Source: Acidithiobacillus sp. AMEEHan (GTDB lineage: Bacteria > Pseudomonadota > Gammaproteobacteria > Acidithiobacillales > Acidithiobacillaceae). From it: a DNA stretch of 64,000 nucleotides. Position numbers and translations under genes: made by a program. Numbering within the stretch: position 1 is the first letter of the stretch; every line of letters starts with the position of its first letter. The stretch lies in NCBI RefSeq assembly GCF_030996345.1, contig NZ_CP118747.1:543501-607500 (forward strand), written 5' to 3'. Below, piece by piece: positions 28,633-38,324 of the stretch. The notes under the pieces were generated by a model. That model made no database searches. It was not told the DNA's origin and saw only the letters and a list, made by a program, of their open reading frames with translations.

Positions 28633-29698
28633 GGGCGTCGTCATTGCTGCCGGCGGCACCGGCGGCCATATTTTCCCCGCCCTTTCCGTGGCGCGGGAGT
28701 TGCGTGCGCGAGGCGTCGCCGTCGACTGGATTGGCACGGCGCAAGGCATGGAACAGCATTTGGTTCCCGCCGCTGGCTATCCTCTACACCAACTGGACAT
28801 GCAGGGTCTGCGTGGCAAGGGTTGGAAACGCTGGCTCAGCGCTCCTTGGCGCCTGGGGCGAGCGACACTGCAGGCCCGGCGCATCTTGCGCGCGTGCGAT
28901 GCGCAAGCCGTGTTGGGCATGGGGGGCTACGTCTCGGCCCCTGCCGGGATTGCCGCCTGGAGCCTGGGTCGGCGCCTCTGCCTGCACGAACAAAATGCCA
29001 TTCCCGGACTGGCCAATCGCTTGCTGGCGCCATTCGCAGCCGAGGTCTTTGCCGGTTTTCCCGATACCGGGCTCAGGAAAGCCCGCTGGGTGGGCAATCC
29101 GGTGCGGGCGGAGATTGCCGCCCTGCCGGCACCAGATCTCCGCTTTGCGCGACGCACCGGGAAGGCGCGTGTCCTGGTCATGGGAGGTAGCCAGGGAGCT
29201 CAGGTCCTGAACGAGATCTGTTCTGCCGCCTTGGCCAAGTTATCGCCAGAGCAACGCCCGGAAATCTGGCATCAGTGTGGCAAAGCGCATCTGCAAAAGA
29301 CCCAGGCGGCCTACCGGGCCGCAGGCGTCAGCGCACGGGTCGATGCCTTCATCGACGATATGGCCGAGGCCCTCGGCTGGGCCGATCTGGCAATTTGCCG
29401 GGCCGGCGCAGCGACGGTGGCTGAGCTCTGCGCCGCCGGCCTCGGGAGTCTCCTGATCCCCTTTCCTTATGCCGTGGATGATCACCAGGCGGCCAATGCC
29501 CGCTTTCTGGAAGATGCCGGAGCCGGTCGCATGCTGCGTCAGGAGGGGCTCGACGCGGCGCAACTACACCGTATTCTGTTGCCGCTGCTCGAGGATCCGT
29601 CGCTACGACTACGCTGGGCCGAGGCGGCCCGCCGCCAGGCGCGGGTCAACGCCGCGGCGGATGTCGCCGATGCCTGCGGAGGAATGGCACATGCGTAA
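28625..29698 (+). CDS. murG: Lipid II synthase (undecaprenyl-PP-MurNAc GlcNAc transferase)
   Basis: A 357-residue GT28 enzyme that adds GlcNAc to lipid I on the inner face of the membrane. AAGGTGGHIFPAL is the N-terminal glycine loop. GMGGYVSAPAG, LHEQNAIPGLANR, VMGGSQGAQVLN and CRAGAATVAEL plus DDHQAANA cover both domains. ATG 28625 overlaps the ftsW end. The murC start overlaps its last 8 bases. Confidence 0.96.
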   Translation: MARGVVIAAGGTGGHIFPALSVARELRARGVAVDWIGTAQGMEQHLVPAAGYPLHQLDMQGLRGKGWKRWLSAPWRLGRATLQARRILRACDAQAVLGMGGYVSAPAGIAAWSLGRRLCLHEQNAIPGLANRLLAPFAAEVFAGFPDTGLRKARWVGNPVRAEIAALPAPDLRFARRTGKARVLVMGGSQGAQVLNEICSAALAKLSPEQRPEIWHQCGKAHLQKTQAAYRAAGVSARVDAFIDDMAEALGWADLAICRAGAATVAELCAAGLGSLLIPFPYAVDDHQAANARFLEDAGAGRMLRQEGLDAAQLHRILLPLLEDPSLRLRWAEAARRQARVNAAADVADACGGMAHA

Positions 29699-31088
29699 CT
29701 GGGTACGACAAATCCATCTGGTGGGCATCGGCGGTGCCGGTATGCGGGGGATTGCCGAGGTCTTGCTCAATCTGGGCTACGCCGTCTCCGGCTCCGATCT
29801 GCGTCCTGGTCCGGCAACCCTGCGCCTCAGTGATTTGGGCGCGAGCATCTTCAGTGGTCATGCAGCAGCCAATGTGCGCGGCGCAGATGTGGTGGTCGTC
29901 TCCTCTGCCATCCCCGCTGATAACCCCGAGATCGTCGCCGCCCGCGAACAGCGTATCCCCGTCATCCGCCGTGCGGAGATGCTGGCAGAACTGATGCGCT
30001 TCAAGCAGGGGATCGCCATCGCCGGTACCCACGGCAAGACCACCACCACCAGTCTGGTGGCAAGCATCCTCGGAGCGGCGGGCCTGGATCCCACTTTTGT
30101 CATTGGCGGGCGCCTGAAAAGCGCCGGGACCCACGCCGCCCTCGGCAGCGGTGAATATCTGGTGGCCGAGGCCGACGAATCCGATGCCTCGTTTCTGTAC
30201 CTGTCTCCGGTGATGGCGGTAGTCACCAATATCGACGCCGACCATATGGAAACCTACGGTAATACCATGGGGCAATTACGCGCCGCCTTTCTGCAATTCC
30301 TGCAACGCCTGCCGTTCTATGGCCTGGCGGTACTCTGTACCGATGAGCCCATGGTGCGCGGCCTGCTGCCGGAGTTACGCACTCCAGTACTCGGGTATGG
30401 GCTGGCCGAGGATAGTGACCTGCAGGCACGCAACATCCGCTATCGCGGTTTGGGCAGCGAGATAGAAATCTGGCGCCGGGTCGATGGCCAGGCGGTACAT
30501 TGGTTCGACCTGCAACTGAACATTCCCGGCGAACACAACGTCCTCAATGCCCTGGCCGCCATCGGTATCGCCAGCAAGGTCGGAGTCAACCAAGAGACCA
30601 TCGCCGAAGCTTTGGCCGAGTTCCGTGGCGTGGCGCGGCGCTTCGAGCTGCTCGGCGACTGGCAGGGCCACACCATTGTCGATGACTACGGTCACCATCC
30701 CCGGGAACTGGCCGCTACCATCGCCGCCGCGCGCCGGATCTGGCCGCAACGCCCCTTGGTACTCCTCTTTCAGCCGCATCGCTTTACCCGAACCCGGGAC
30801 CTTTTCACCGACTTTGTTGCGGTATTGGCGCAAGCCGACCGCAGCATTCTGCTCGATGTCTATCCCGCCGGTGAGTCTCCCATCAGCGGCGCCGACAGCG
30901 CCAGTCTGGTAGCAGCCCTAGAGCAGCAGGGAGTCGATGCAATACATCTCCCCAGCGCCCTGCAGCAGCCGGCACAGATCCCTGCCCAGCTACCGGAGAA
31001 TGCGGTGCTGCTCTGTATGGGAGCGGGCAATATCAGCCAGCTTGCCGGTCAGTGGGATGCCGTCTTTGCTGGGGGGAGGCAGGCATGA
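29691..31088 (+). CDS. murC: UDP-MurNAc L-alanine ligase
   Basis: A 465-residue Mur ligase that adds the first stem residue. It has the UDP-binding HLVGIGGAGMRGIAE, the ATP loop AGTHGKTTTTSL, EADESDASFL, NIDADHMETYG and the C-terminal DDYGHHPRE. I use ATG 29691, aligned with the family start (WVRQIHLVGIGG) and overlapping murG by 8 bases. It overlaps murB by ATGA. Confidence 0.96.
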   Translation: MRNWVRQIHLVGIGGAGMRGIAEVLLNLGYAVSGSDLRPGPATLRLSDLGASIFSGHAAANVRGADVVVVSSAIPADNPEIVAAREQRIPVIRRAEMLAELMRFKQGIAIAGTHGKTTTTSLVASILGAAGLDPTFVIGGRLKSAGTHAALGSGEYLVAEADESDASFLYLSPVMAVVTNIDADHMETYGNTMGQLRAAFLQFLQRLPFYGLAVLCTDEPMVRGLLPELRTPVLGYGLAEDSDLQARNIRYRGLGSEIEIWRRVDGQAVHWFDLQLNIPGEHNVLNALAAIGIASKVGVNQETIAEALAEFRGVARRFELLGDWQGHTIVDDYGHHPRELAATIAAARRIWPQRPLVLLFQPHRFTRTRDLFTDFVAVLAQADRSILLDVYPAGESPISGADSASLVAALEQQGVDAIHLPSALQQPAQIPAQLPENAVLLCMGAGNISQLAGQWDAVFAGGRQA

Positions 31089-31963
31089 TCGGGGGTCGTC
31101 TGCGCCTCGGTGAATCTCTGGCCCGGCACAGCAGCTGGCGGGTAGGGGGTGCAGCAGAGCGTTTCTATTTACCCGCCACCATAGAGGATCTGGTCGGCTT
31201 TTTGCGGAATTTTTCCTACGGGCCGATCACTTGGCTGGGCCTTGGCAGCAACGTCCTGGTACGCGATGGAGGAATCCCTGGGACGGTCGTCTGCCTCGCC
31301 CATGGTCTGGATCAGATGGCGACCGGCGAGCATGGCGAACTGGTTGTCGAGGCCGGAGTATCCGCGGTGAAACTGGCGCATTTTGCCGCCCGCGCTGGTC
31401 TGGCGGGCGCCGAATTTCTCGCTGGGATTCCGGGAACCCTGGGCGGCTGCTTGGCAATGAATGCCGGTGCCCATGGTGGAGAGACTTGGCCTCTGGTGGA
31501 ATGGGTCGAACTGCTCCACCCCAACGGTGAGCTGGAGCGTCGACCGGCAGCGGCATTTCAGGTGGGCTACCGGTCGGTACGCGGCCAGGGCGATGCCTGT
31601 TTTGTGCGCGCCGGCCTGCGTTTGCCCTCGGGAGAGCCCGAGGCACTGCGCGCGCAGCTGCGCGCCTGGCAAAATCAGCGGGCGGCAACGCAGCCTCTGG
31701 CCTGGCCCAGTTGTGGCTCGGTCTTCCGCAATCCTCCAGGCGACTACGCCGCGCGTCTGATCGAGGCGGCAGGACTCAAGGGACGCCGGATCGGCGATGC
31801 CGAGGTGAGCACGCAACACGCCAATTTCATTCTCAATCGCGGACAGGCGCGCGCGCGCGACATCGAGGCCCTCGTCGTGGAGGTGCAGGAAGCAGTACGG
31901 AAACGCTTCGACGTCGTGTTGCGGCCAGAAATGCGCGTGCTGGGGGAGGATTTTGATGACTGA
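31085..31963 (+). CDS. murB: UDP-N-acetylenolpyruvoylglucosamine reductase
   Basis: A 292-residue FAD enzyme that reduces UDP-GlcNAc-enolpyruvate to UDP-MurNAc. SSWRVGGAAERF, GLGSNVLVRDGG, GIPGTLGGCLAMNAGAHGG and YRSVRG are FAD and substrate blocks. CGSVFRNPPGDYAARLIEAAGLKG carries the catalytic Ser region, and STQHANFILN closes the domain. The length matches the shorter type II MurB. ATG 31085 overlaps murC (ATGA), and ddl begins within its last 8 bases. Confidence 0.95.
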   Translation: MIGGRLRLGESLARHSSWRVGGAAERFYLPATIEDLVGFLRNFSYGPITWLGLGSNVLVRDGGIPGTVVCLAHGLDQMATGEHGELVVEAGVSAVKLAHFAARAGLAGAEFLAGIPGTLGGCLAMNAGAHGGETWPLVEWVELLHPNGELERRPAAAFQVGYRSVRGQGDACFVRAGLRLPSGEPEALRAQLRAWQNQRAATQPLAWPSCGSVFRNPPGDYAARLIEAAGLKGRRIGDAEVSTQHANFILNRGQARARDIEALVVEVQEAVRKRFDVVLRPEMRVLGEDFDD

Positions 31964-32894
31964 GCACAGGATGTCGAAACCGCAGCGCATTGGCGTACTC
32001 TACGGCGGTCCCTCGGAGGAGCGAGAAGTCTCCCGGCTCAGTGGTGCGGCGGTACTCAGGGCGCTTCAGGATGCCGGGTTGGACGCCTGCGGCATCGACG
32101 TCGAGCCGCAAAACATTGCTGCGCAACTGCACGATGCGGCCATCGACATGGCCTTCAACGTCTGTCATGGCGCTTTCGGCGAAGACGGACATCTGCAGGC
32201 GAGTCTGGACAACCTGGGTATCCCCTACACCGGAAGCGGAGTACTCGCCAGTGCCCTGTCGATGGACAAGTGGCGCTGCAAACGTCTCTGGCAGAGCGCT
32301 GGCCTCCCCACCACCCGCGGCATCCTGCTGCATGCCGATGACGCCCTGCCCGACAGTCTGTCCGGCTGGGGCTGGCCGCTTTTCGTCAAGCCCAACCGCG
32401 GCGGATCCAGCATTGGCGTCAGTCGCGTGGGCAACGCGCAGGAGCTGGAAACTGCCCTCGGCGCGGCCTTCGCCCACGACAGCGAAGTGCTGGTGGAAGC
32501 CGCCATCAGTGGCAAGGAAGTGACCGTCGCCATCGTCCACGGACGTGCCCTGCCACCGATCGTCATCGAGGCCAGCGGTCAGTTTTACGATTACCACGCC
32601 AAATATATCGCCAACGACACCCGCTACCTCTTACCCTCGGGGCTCGGCGATGCGCTCGATCGCCGACTGCAGGATCTTGCCTTGCAGGCCTTTAGCGAAA
32701 TCGGTGGCAGCGGCTGGGGCCGGGTGGATTTCTTACTGGATACGAGCGGAGCGCCGGCGCTGCTCGAAATCAACAGTGTGCCAGGCATGACCAGCCACAG
32801 TCTGGTGCCCATGGCGGCACAGGCCATCGGCTGGAGTTTTGGCCAGTTATGCAGGCGTATCCTGGACGCAGGGGAGGGAGTTAAATCATGGTAA
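31956..32894 (+). CDS. ddlB: D-alanine--D-alanine ligase
   Basis: A 312-residue ATP-grasp enzyme that makes D-Ala-D-Ala for MurF. GVLYGGPSEEREVS is the N-terminal motif. VFNVCHGAFGEDG-like sequence, PLFVKPNRGGSSIGVS and LLEINSVPGMTSHSLVP cover the ATP and metal sites. ATG 31956 follows GGGGGAGGA with good spacing; a TTG lies one codon before it. It overlaps murB and ftsQ by 8 and 7 bases. Confidence 0.95.
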   Translation: MTEHRMSKPQRIGVLYGGPSEEREVSRLSGAAVLRALQDAGLDACGIDVEPQNIAAQLHDAAIDMAFNVCHGAFGEDGHLQASLDNLGIPYTGSGVLASALSMDKWRCKRLWQSAGLPTTRGILLHADDALPDSLSGWGWPLFVKPNRGGSSIGVSRVGNAQELETALGAAFAHDSEVLVEAAISGKEVTVAIVHGRALPPIVIEASGQFYDYHAKYIANDTRYLLPSGLGDALDRRLQDLALQAFSEIGGSGWGRVDFLLDTSGAPALLEINSVPGMTSHSLVPMAAQAIGWSFGQLCRRILDAGEGVKSW

Positions 32895-33757
32895 GTGCCA
32901 TTCGCGATTTGCAAGGATACCGGCGGGAACCGGTCGCCAAGGCGCCGCCACCGCAAGAGAGGCAAAAACCGGCCGCGGCCAGTGCTCCCAGTCGCCCCTT
33001 CCCCTGGGGCAAAACCATACGCGGAACCCTCGCGGGGGGGCTGTTGCTCGCCCTCGGCCTCGGCGCCTGGCAGGCCTGGAACTGGGTACGCCAACCCTCG
33101 CTGATGCCCATCGATAGCATCCACATCGAAGGACTTTCGCCCAAGATCCCGGTGTATCGAATCAATCGCGCCATTGCTCCATTCCTGGGGCAGGGGTTTC
33201 TCTGGTTGAATCTCACCCAGGTGCGCGACGCCCTGCAGCAAGTGCCCTGGGTGGCCAGTGCCGATGTGCGCCGGGTCTGGCCCGATCGCATCGACATCGA
33301 CCTGCAGGCGGTGCTGCCGGCAGCCCGCTGGCTGGGGAGCGCCGGCGAGGTCCTGGGGAAAGACGGTAAAGTCTATCCAGTACCCGCAGACGAGATCCCG
33401 CAGCAGCTCCCCGCCCTCATTGGTCCGGCTGATGCAGGGCTAGAGATGCTGCAGGAGCGGCAAAAGCTGGACCAAGCCCTGGCGCCCGTGCATCTGCAGG
33501 TTCACGCTCTGGAGCTCGATCCGCGCGGTGGCTGGCGTTGCATCCTCAGTAACGGGGTCCGCTTGGTCCTCGGTCGAGAAAAGATCATGGAGGGTGTGCA
33601 ACGCTGGGTCAGCGTCGTCCCGGAGATCCAACAATATATGGTGCCCGGCGCCAGCATGGATTTGCGCTACAACAACGGTTTCGCGGTCGCCTTGCCTGAG
33701 GCGCCTTCTACGAGTGTCAGTGAGGGGCCGGCAGCCCCAAGGAGTGAAAGAAAATGA
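32888..33757 (+). CDS. ftsQ: Cell division protein FtsQ
   Basis: A 289-residue bitopic divisome protein. A proline- and basic-rich cytoplasmic N-terminus precedes one membrane segment (GTLAGGLLLALGLGAWQAW). The periplasmic POTRA domain starts at IDSIHIEGL and includes VPWVASADVRRVWPDRIDI, the conserved FtsQ signature. It links FtsA/FtsZ to FtsL-FtsB-FtsWI. It overlaps ddlB and ends with an ATGA overlap into ftsA. Confidence 0.94.
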   Translation: MVSAIRDLQGYRREPVAKAPPPQERQKPAAASAPSRPFPWGKTIRGTLAGGLLLALGLGAWQAWNWVRQPSLMPIDSIHIEGLSPKIPVYRINRAIAPFLGQGFLWLNLTQVRDALQQVPWVASADVRRVWPDRIDIDLQAVLPAARWLGSAGEVLGKDGKVYPVPADEIPQQLPALIGPADAGLEMLQERQKLDQALAPVHLQVHALELDPRGGWRCILSNGVRLVLGREKIMEGVQRWVSVVPEIQQYMVPGASMDLRYNNGFAVALPEAPSTSVSEGPAAPRSERK

Positions 33758-35034
33758 AACGCGGCAATCAGGAACTCATCGTTGGCTTGGACATCGGTAC
33801 CTCCAAGGTCGCCTGCATCGTGGCGCAAGCACGCTCCACGGGCGAGGCGGAAATCATCGGCGTTGGCCAGCATCCCTCCCGTGGCCTGAAAAAAGGGGTG
33901 GTCGTCGACATTGAATCCACCGTGCAGGCCATCAACCGCGCGGTGCAGGAAGCCGAGCTCATGGCCGGGGTACAGATCCACGGCGCGGTCGTGGGCATTG
34001 CCGGTGGGCACATCCGCGGCTACAACAGCCATGGCATCGTTGCCATCAAGAACAAGGAAGTCAGCAATGACGACCTCGGTCGGGTCATGGATGCCGCACG
34101 CGCCATCGTCATTCCGCAGGACCAGAATGTGATCCACGTGCTACCCCAGGAATTCACCATCGACAGCCAAGAGGGGGTGCGCGAGCCGATCGGCATGTCG
34201 GGGGTCCGACTGGAAGCTCAGGTGCACATCGTCACCGGCGCCATCAGCGCCACCCAAAATATTGCCAAGTGCGTGGAACGCTGCGGATTGCAGGTGCAGG
34301 GGCTGGTACTCGAACAGCTGGCCTCGGCCGATGCCGTGCTGACAGCGGATGAAAAAGAACTGGGTGTCTGCCTGGTCGATATCGGTGGCGGTACCACCGA
34401 CATCGCCATCTTCCGCGATGGCGCCGTGCGCCATACGGCGGTCATTCCCATTGCCGGCGACCAGATCACCAACGACATCGCCCTGGGCTTGCGTACCCCA
34501 CCCGTCGAGGCAGAGCAGATCAAGAAGCTCTATGGTTGCGCCCTCGGCGACCTGATTGAACAGGATGACGACATCCCCGTGCCGAGTGTCGGCGCCCGTC
34601 CCCCGCGTACCATCTCGCGTCGCGTGCTCAATGACATCATCGAGCCGCGTGTGCGAGAACTCTTTGAACTCATTCAGGCCGAACTACGTCGCACCGGCTT
34701 CGAAGACCTCGTCGCCGCCGGCGTCGTGCTCACTGGAGGCTCCAGCCGACTGCAGGGCATGGCCGAACTGGCCGAAGAGATCCTGCACCTGCCGGTGCGC
34801 ACCGGCGAACCCATGCATCTGGCGGGGATGGAAACCGTAGTTCGCGCCCCCTGGCATGCCACCGGGGTCGGCCTGGTCATGTACGGCATGCACAACGGGC
34901 TGGCCGGCCAGGCCGAGCCGGTGCAACAACCCGCTGCCGCCACCAGCACGGTGCGAGACGAAGGCCATCGCGCCGCGGCCATAGGCGGCGTCTTCGGCAA
35001 ACTGCGCAACTGGGTACAGACCAGCTTCGGCTGA
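33754..35034 (+). CDS. ftsA: Cell division protein FtsA
   Basis: A 426-residue actin-like ATPase that tethers FtsZ to the membrane. [16 protein letters not shown] and [13 protein letters not shown] are the phosphate motifs, and [10 protein letters not shown] is the adenosine motif. The C-terminal amphipathic tail ([13 protein letters not shown]) is the membrane-targeting helix. It starts in the ftsQ stop and is followed after 38 bases by ftsZ. Confidence 0.97.
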   Translation: MKRGNQELIVGLDIGTSKVACIVAQARSTGEAEIIGVGQHPSRGLKKGVVVDIESTVQAINRAVQEAELMAGVQIHGAVVGIAGGHIRGYNSHGIVAIKNKEVSNDDLGRVMDAARAIVIPQDQNVIHVLPQEFTIDSQEGVREPIGMSGVRLEAQVHIVTGAISATQNIAKCVERCGLQVQGLVLEQLASADAVLTADEKELGVCLVDIGGGTTDIAIFRDGAVRHTAVIPIAGDQITNDIALGLRTPPVEAEQIKKLYGCALGDLIEQDDDIPVPSVGARPPRTISRRVLNDIIEPRVRELFELIQAELRRTGFEDLVAAGVVLTGGSSRLQGMAELAEEILHLPVRTGEPMHLAGMETVVRAPWHATGVGLVMYGMHNGLAGQAEPVQQPAAATSTVRDEGHRAAAIGGVFGKLRNWVQTSFG

Positions 35035-35072
35035 GTCCCCCCGTCCCACAGATCCAGCGAGAGGAATCGACA

Positions 35073-36245
35073 ATGTTTGAACTGAACGAAATGCAGCAGG
35101 AAGGAGCCGTCATCAAGGTCATCGGGGTAGGCGGCGGTGGCGGCAACGCAATCAACAACATGGCCCTGACCGGCCTGGAAGGCGTGGAGTTCATCAGCGC
35201 CAATACCGATGCCCAGGCCTTACGCAACTCCCATGCCCAGCGCACCCTGCAGCTTGGCAGCGAACTGACCCGGGGTCTGGGCGCGGGGGCCAACCCCGAG
35301 ATCGGTCGCAAGGCGGCGGAGGAATGCCGGGAAGAGATCCGGGGCGTTCTCGAAAACACCGACATGCTGTTCATCACCACGGGCATGGGTGGGGGGACGG
35401 GTACTGGTGCCGCACCAGTGGTCGCCGCCATCGCCCGCGACATGGGCATTCTGACCGTCGGCGTGGTCACCAAACCCTTCAATTTTGAAGGCAAGAAGCG
35501 TCAGCAATACGCCTTGTCGGGCATCGATGAACTGGCCCAGCACGTCGATTCGCTGGTGATCATCCCCAACGAAAAACTGCTGGCAGTGCTGGGCAAGCAG
35601 ATCAGCCTGCGCGATGCCTATCTCGCTGCCGACAACGTCTTGATGGGTGCGGTGCAGGGGATTTCCGAGCTGATCACTCGTCCAGGCCTGATGAACCTCG
35701 ACTTTGCCGACGTCCGCACGGTGATGTCGGGTATGGGCCTGGCGATGATGGGTACTGCCGCCGCCCGCGGTGAGAGTCGCGCCCGCGATGCCGCCAATCG
35801 TGCCGCCAGCAGCCCTCTGCTCGACGACATCAACCTCTCCGGTGCCCGCGGCATCCTCGTCAACATCACTGCCGGCAACGACCTGTCCCTGGGCGAATTC
35901 GAGGAAGTCGGTGAGCTGATCCGCAGCTACGCCTCGGACGACGCCAACGTCAAGGTAGGCACCGTGATCGACGAAAACCTGGAAGGGGAAATGCGCGTCA
36001 CCGTCGTCGCCACGGGTCTGCAGCGCGAACCCGTGCGGCTGGCGGTAGAAAACAACCGTCTGCGTCCGGAGGTAACCACGCCCGCCAATGCCGTCGATTG
36101 GCGTCAGCTGGATCGTCCCGCAGCCCTGCGCCAGCAGGCTATGCGATCTGCCGCAACCGGCACCGACCAGCGCAGCGCCCCACGCCCCGTGGCAGATTAC
36201 GCCGACCTCGACATTCCGGCCTTCCTGCGCCGACAGGCGGACTGA
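35073..36245 (+). CDS. ftsZ: Cell division GTPase FtsZ
   Basis: A 390-residue tubulin homologue that forms the Z ring. [14 protein letters not shown] and the tubulin signature [13 protein letters not shown] bind GTP, and [11 protein letters not shown] is the T7-loop region that completes hydrolysis. The C-terminal DIPAFLRRQ peptide is the FtsA/ZipA-binding tail. GAGAGGAATCGAC precedes ATG 35073. It is the last dcw gene and is followed by a strong terminator. lpxC, often next in other proteobacteria, is elsewhere (14421-15338). Confidence 0.98.
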   Translation: MFELNEMQQEGAVIKVIGVGGGGGNAINNMALTGLEGVEFISANTDAQALRNSHAQRTLQLGSELTRGLGAGANPEIGRKAAEECREEIRGVLENTDMLFITTGMGGGTGTGAAPVVAAIARDMGILTVGVVTKPFNFEGKKRQQYALSGIDELAQHVDSLVIIPNEKLLAVLGKQISLRDAYLAADNVLMGAVQGISELITRPGLMNLDFADVRTVMSGMGLAMMGTAAARGESRARDAANRAASSPLLDDINLSGARGILVNITAGNDLSLGEFEEVGELIRSYASDDANVKVGTVIDENLEGEMRVTVVATGLQREPVRLAVENNRLRPEVTTPANAVDWRQLDRPAALRQQAMRSAATGTDQRSAPRPVADYADLDIPAFLRRQAD

Positions 36246-36260
36246 TCCGCCCTATCCATC

Positions 36261-36283
36261 GCCCCGCCTCGGCGGGGCTTTTT
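36261..36283 (+). terminator. Rho-independent terminator after ftsZ
   Basis: A stem GCCCCGC / GCGGGGC with a CTCG loop (36261-36278) is followed by a run of five T. It lies 15 bases after the ftsZ stop and closes the dcw transcription unit. Confidence 0.88.
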
Positions 36284-36416
36284 ACCCTCCCCTCACAGAT
36301 TTCTGGAAAGGGTATTCCCTTCTCCCAACTTTGCCGTAGAATGAGAAGTAGTCCTGTTCTACAGGAAGGTAGTCCCGCGACGCATATGCGCCCTGTTTTG
36401 TGGAGAGAGTGGCAAC

Positions 36417-37247
36417 ATGTTATACCCGGAGTTGTTCCGTGCCCTGGAGGCCGCCCGCTGGAACATGGAGAAGGACATCCCGTGGGATCAGTTCGACGCC
36501 AGCAAGGTCACCCCGGAGCATCTGCAAACCATCAAGATGAACGCCATTACCGAGTGGTCTGCCCTGCCTGCCACCGAGATGTTTCTGCGCGACAACCGCG
36601 ACGACTCGGATTTTTCGGCCTTCATGTCGATCTGGTTCTATGAAGAGCAGAAACACGCATTAGTCCTCATGGAGTACCTGCGCCGCTTCGCGCCCGAATA
36701 CCTGCCTACCGAGGAAGAACTGCACCAAGTGCGCTTCGAGTTCGATCCAGCGCCAGCAATGGAGACCTTGATGCTGCATTTCTGTGGTGAAATTCGTCTT
36801 ACGCATTGGTACAAGGCCGCCTCCGAGTGGCATCAAGAGCCAGTCATCAAGTTCATTTACGAGACGCTCTCGCGGGATGAGGCGCGTCACGCCGGCATCT
36901 ATCTCAAGTACATGCGCCGTGCGGTAGAGCGTCTGGGGGATTCTGCCCGCTTGGCCTTTGCCAAGATCGGCGTGTTGATGGCCAATACCAAGACCGCAAA
37001 GGCCCTGCACCCCACTAACCTACACGTCAACAAGGAAATGTATCCCCAAGACAGCGTGCAGAGTCACCTGCCCGATCCCGGCTGGCTGGAACGTTGGCTA
37101 GATACCCAAATTCATTTCGATAGTATCTGGGAGGGCAAGGTGGTCAACGGCATCTTACGCAATCTGTCGGCGCTCCTTGAGGTACCAATCCGCAGCGCCA
37201 AGGATCTGAGCCAGTATCGCAAGCGAATGGCGGCGTCGGCAGGCTGA
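36417..37247 (+). CDS. Ferritin-like diiron protein (acyl-ACP desaturase-like)
   Basis: A 276-residue all-helical protein with two diiron half-sites. The first is EEQKH (residues 76-80), the second DEARH (154-158), with extra candidate ligands Glu 46 and Glu 125 (GEIRLTHWY). The pattern fits the ferritin-like superfamily that includes acyl-ACP desaturases and related oxygenases. It is shorter than plant-type stearoyl-ACP desaturases. TGTGGAGAGAGT precedes the ATG. The gene stands alone after ftsZ. Membrane lipid desaturation is a reasonable guess, but hydroxylase or oxygen-scavenging roles fit too. Confidence 0.7.
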   Translation: MLYPELFRALEAARWNMEKDIPWDQFDASKVTPEHLQTIKMNAITEWSALPATEMFLRDNRDDSDFSAFMSIWFYEEQKHALVLMEYLRRFAPEYLPTEEELHQVRFEFDPAPAMETLMLHFCGEIRLTHWYKAASEWHQEPVIKFIYETLSRDEARHAGIYLKYMRRAVERLGDSARLAFAKIGVLMANTKTAKALHPTNLHVNKEMYPQDSVQSHLPDPGWLERWLDTQIHFDSIWEGKVVNGILRNLSALLEVPIRSAKDLSQYRKRMAASAG

Positions 37248-37379
37248 TGTCGCCAGGTCCCGACAGGGGATTGCTGCGGTGCTGGCAACACCCTGATTTT
37301 CCGAAGTTGCTGTGGTCGGCATGGTTCCTGCTATCTGGCTTAGGGTTACTCTGCGACCGAGAGAACGAGAAGAAGGACA

Positions 37380-37730
37380 ATGAAAAAATGGTTGGGCATG
37401 ATGCTGGCAACGCTGTTGCTGGCCGGCTGTGCGAACAATCCCTATGGCAACCCCTATGGGTACAACAGCAGCCCTCTGGGCAACAGTAAAACCACCACTG
37501 ATACTGCCGCAGGCGCCGCTTTGGGTGCCGTTGCCGGTGCCGTGGTTGGCAATCAGTCTGGCAGCCCCCTGACGGGAGCGGCGATTGGTGCGGGGCTGGG
37601 AGGGCTGGCAGGCTATGCAATCTCCAAAAGCCAACAGCAGCAGCCGGCCAACTGCCCGCCGGGATACAATTGTATCCAAAACACCCCACCGCCCAGCTGC
37701 CCGCCAGGCTATACCTGCACCCCGCAGTAG
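37380..37730 (+). CDS. Glycine-zipper lipoprotein
   Basis: A 116-residue predicted lipoprotein. The signal peptide MKKWLGMMLATLLLAGC ends in a clear lipobox (LLAGC). Next comes a Tyr/Asn/Pro-rich linker, then a glycine-zipper region (GAALGAVAGAVVGN and GAAIGAGLGGLAGYA) like the 2TM zipper of 17-kDa surface antigens. The tail has two CPPGY-C repeats with four cysteines. AGAAGGACA precedes the ATG. An outer-membrane or periplasmic structural role is inferred. The interrupted LRV-type gene follows after 3 bases. Confidence 0.85.
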   Translation: MKKWLGMMLATLLLAGCANNPYGNPYGYNSSPLGNSKTTTDTAAGAALGAVAGAVVGNQSGSPLTGAAIGAGLGGLAGYAISKSQQQQPANCPPGYNCIQNTPPPSCPPGYTCTPQ

Positions 37731-37928
37731 CGGATGACGGAAGACAGCGAGCTACCCGACTGGCGCAGCCTGGATCTCGAGACCCGTTTGCGCTGGGCCC
37801 TGAGCCCGGAAATTCCTACCGTCTACCGGCACGCCTTGGCCCAGGAGCAATGGGTACAAACGCGCTGTTATTTTGCCCGTCGCCAAGACCTGCGGCCCGA
37901 AGAAGTCGCGCGATTCGCCAACGACGAC

Positions 37929-37936
37929 GATTACGT
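37929..37936. repeat. Target site duplication, left copy
   Basis: GATTACGT directly precedes the left inverted repeat of the IS66 element. The same eight bases recur at 40327-40334, right after the right end. Eight bases is the usual IS66 duplication length. Confidence 0.95.
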
Positions 37937-38023
37937 GTAAGCGATCGCTCCGCGGCGTTCTTTCGTTGAGGGTATTGTGTTGCCAGCATGATGGCTCCTT
38001 GGGACGCTTGGAGAAGTAAGATC

Positions 38024-38323
38024 ATGCGCAGCTCGGAAGAAAAGACGCGGTATTGGCAGGAGATGGTGACGGCACAAGAGACCAGCGGGCTGTCAACGCC
38101 GCAGTTTTGCCAAGGGCAGGGTCTGGTTCTTTCGCAATTTTACTACTGGCGGCAGCGGCTGCGGGGTGGGGCCAGCCAAAAGACGGCGGCATCTTCCAGC
38201 GTTGCCCCCTTGCCCGAGTTCCTGAAGCTGGGATTGCCAAGCGAGCGGGAGACAGGGATTTCTTCCTTGGAGATTCGTCTGGACTTGGGCGCCGGCTGCA
38301 CCCTTACCATTCGCCGCGGCTGA
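38024..38323 (+). CDS. tnpA: IS66 accessory protein TnpA
   Basis: About 99 residues. The helix-turn-helix-like N-terminus has RYWQEMVTAQETSGLSTPQF and FYYWRQRLR, typical of IS66 first open frames. I start at ATG 38024, after GGAGAAGTAAGATC; an ATG at 37988 is also in frame. It is needed with TnpB for IS66 transposition in studied members. It ends 1 base before tnpB. Confidence 0.85.
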   Translation: MRSSEEKTRYWQEMVTAQETSGLSTPQFCQGQGLVLSQFYYWRQRLRGGASQKTAASSSVAPLPEFLKLGLPSERETGISSLEIRLDLGAGCTLTIRRG

Positions 38324-38324
38324 G

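Noticed and set aside
36352-36366. TCCTGT-TCT-ACAGGA short dyad upstream of the ferritin-like gene
   Set aside because: Six-base arms are short and could occur by chance; no matching regulator is known to me.
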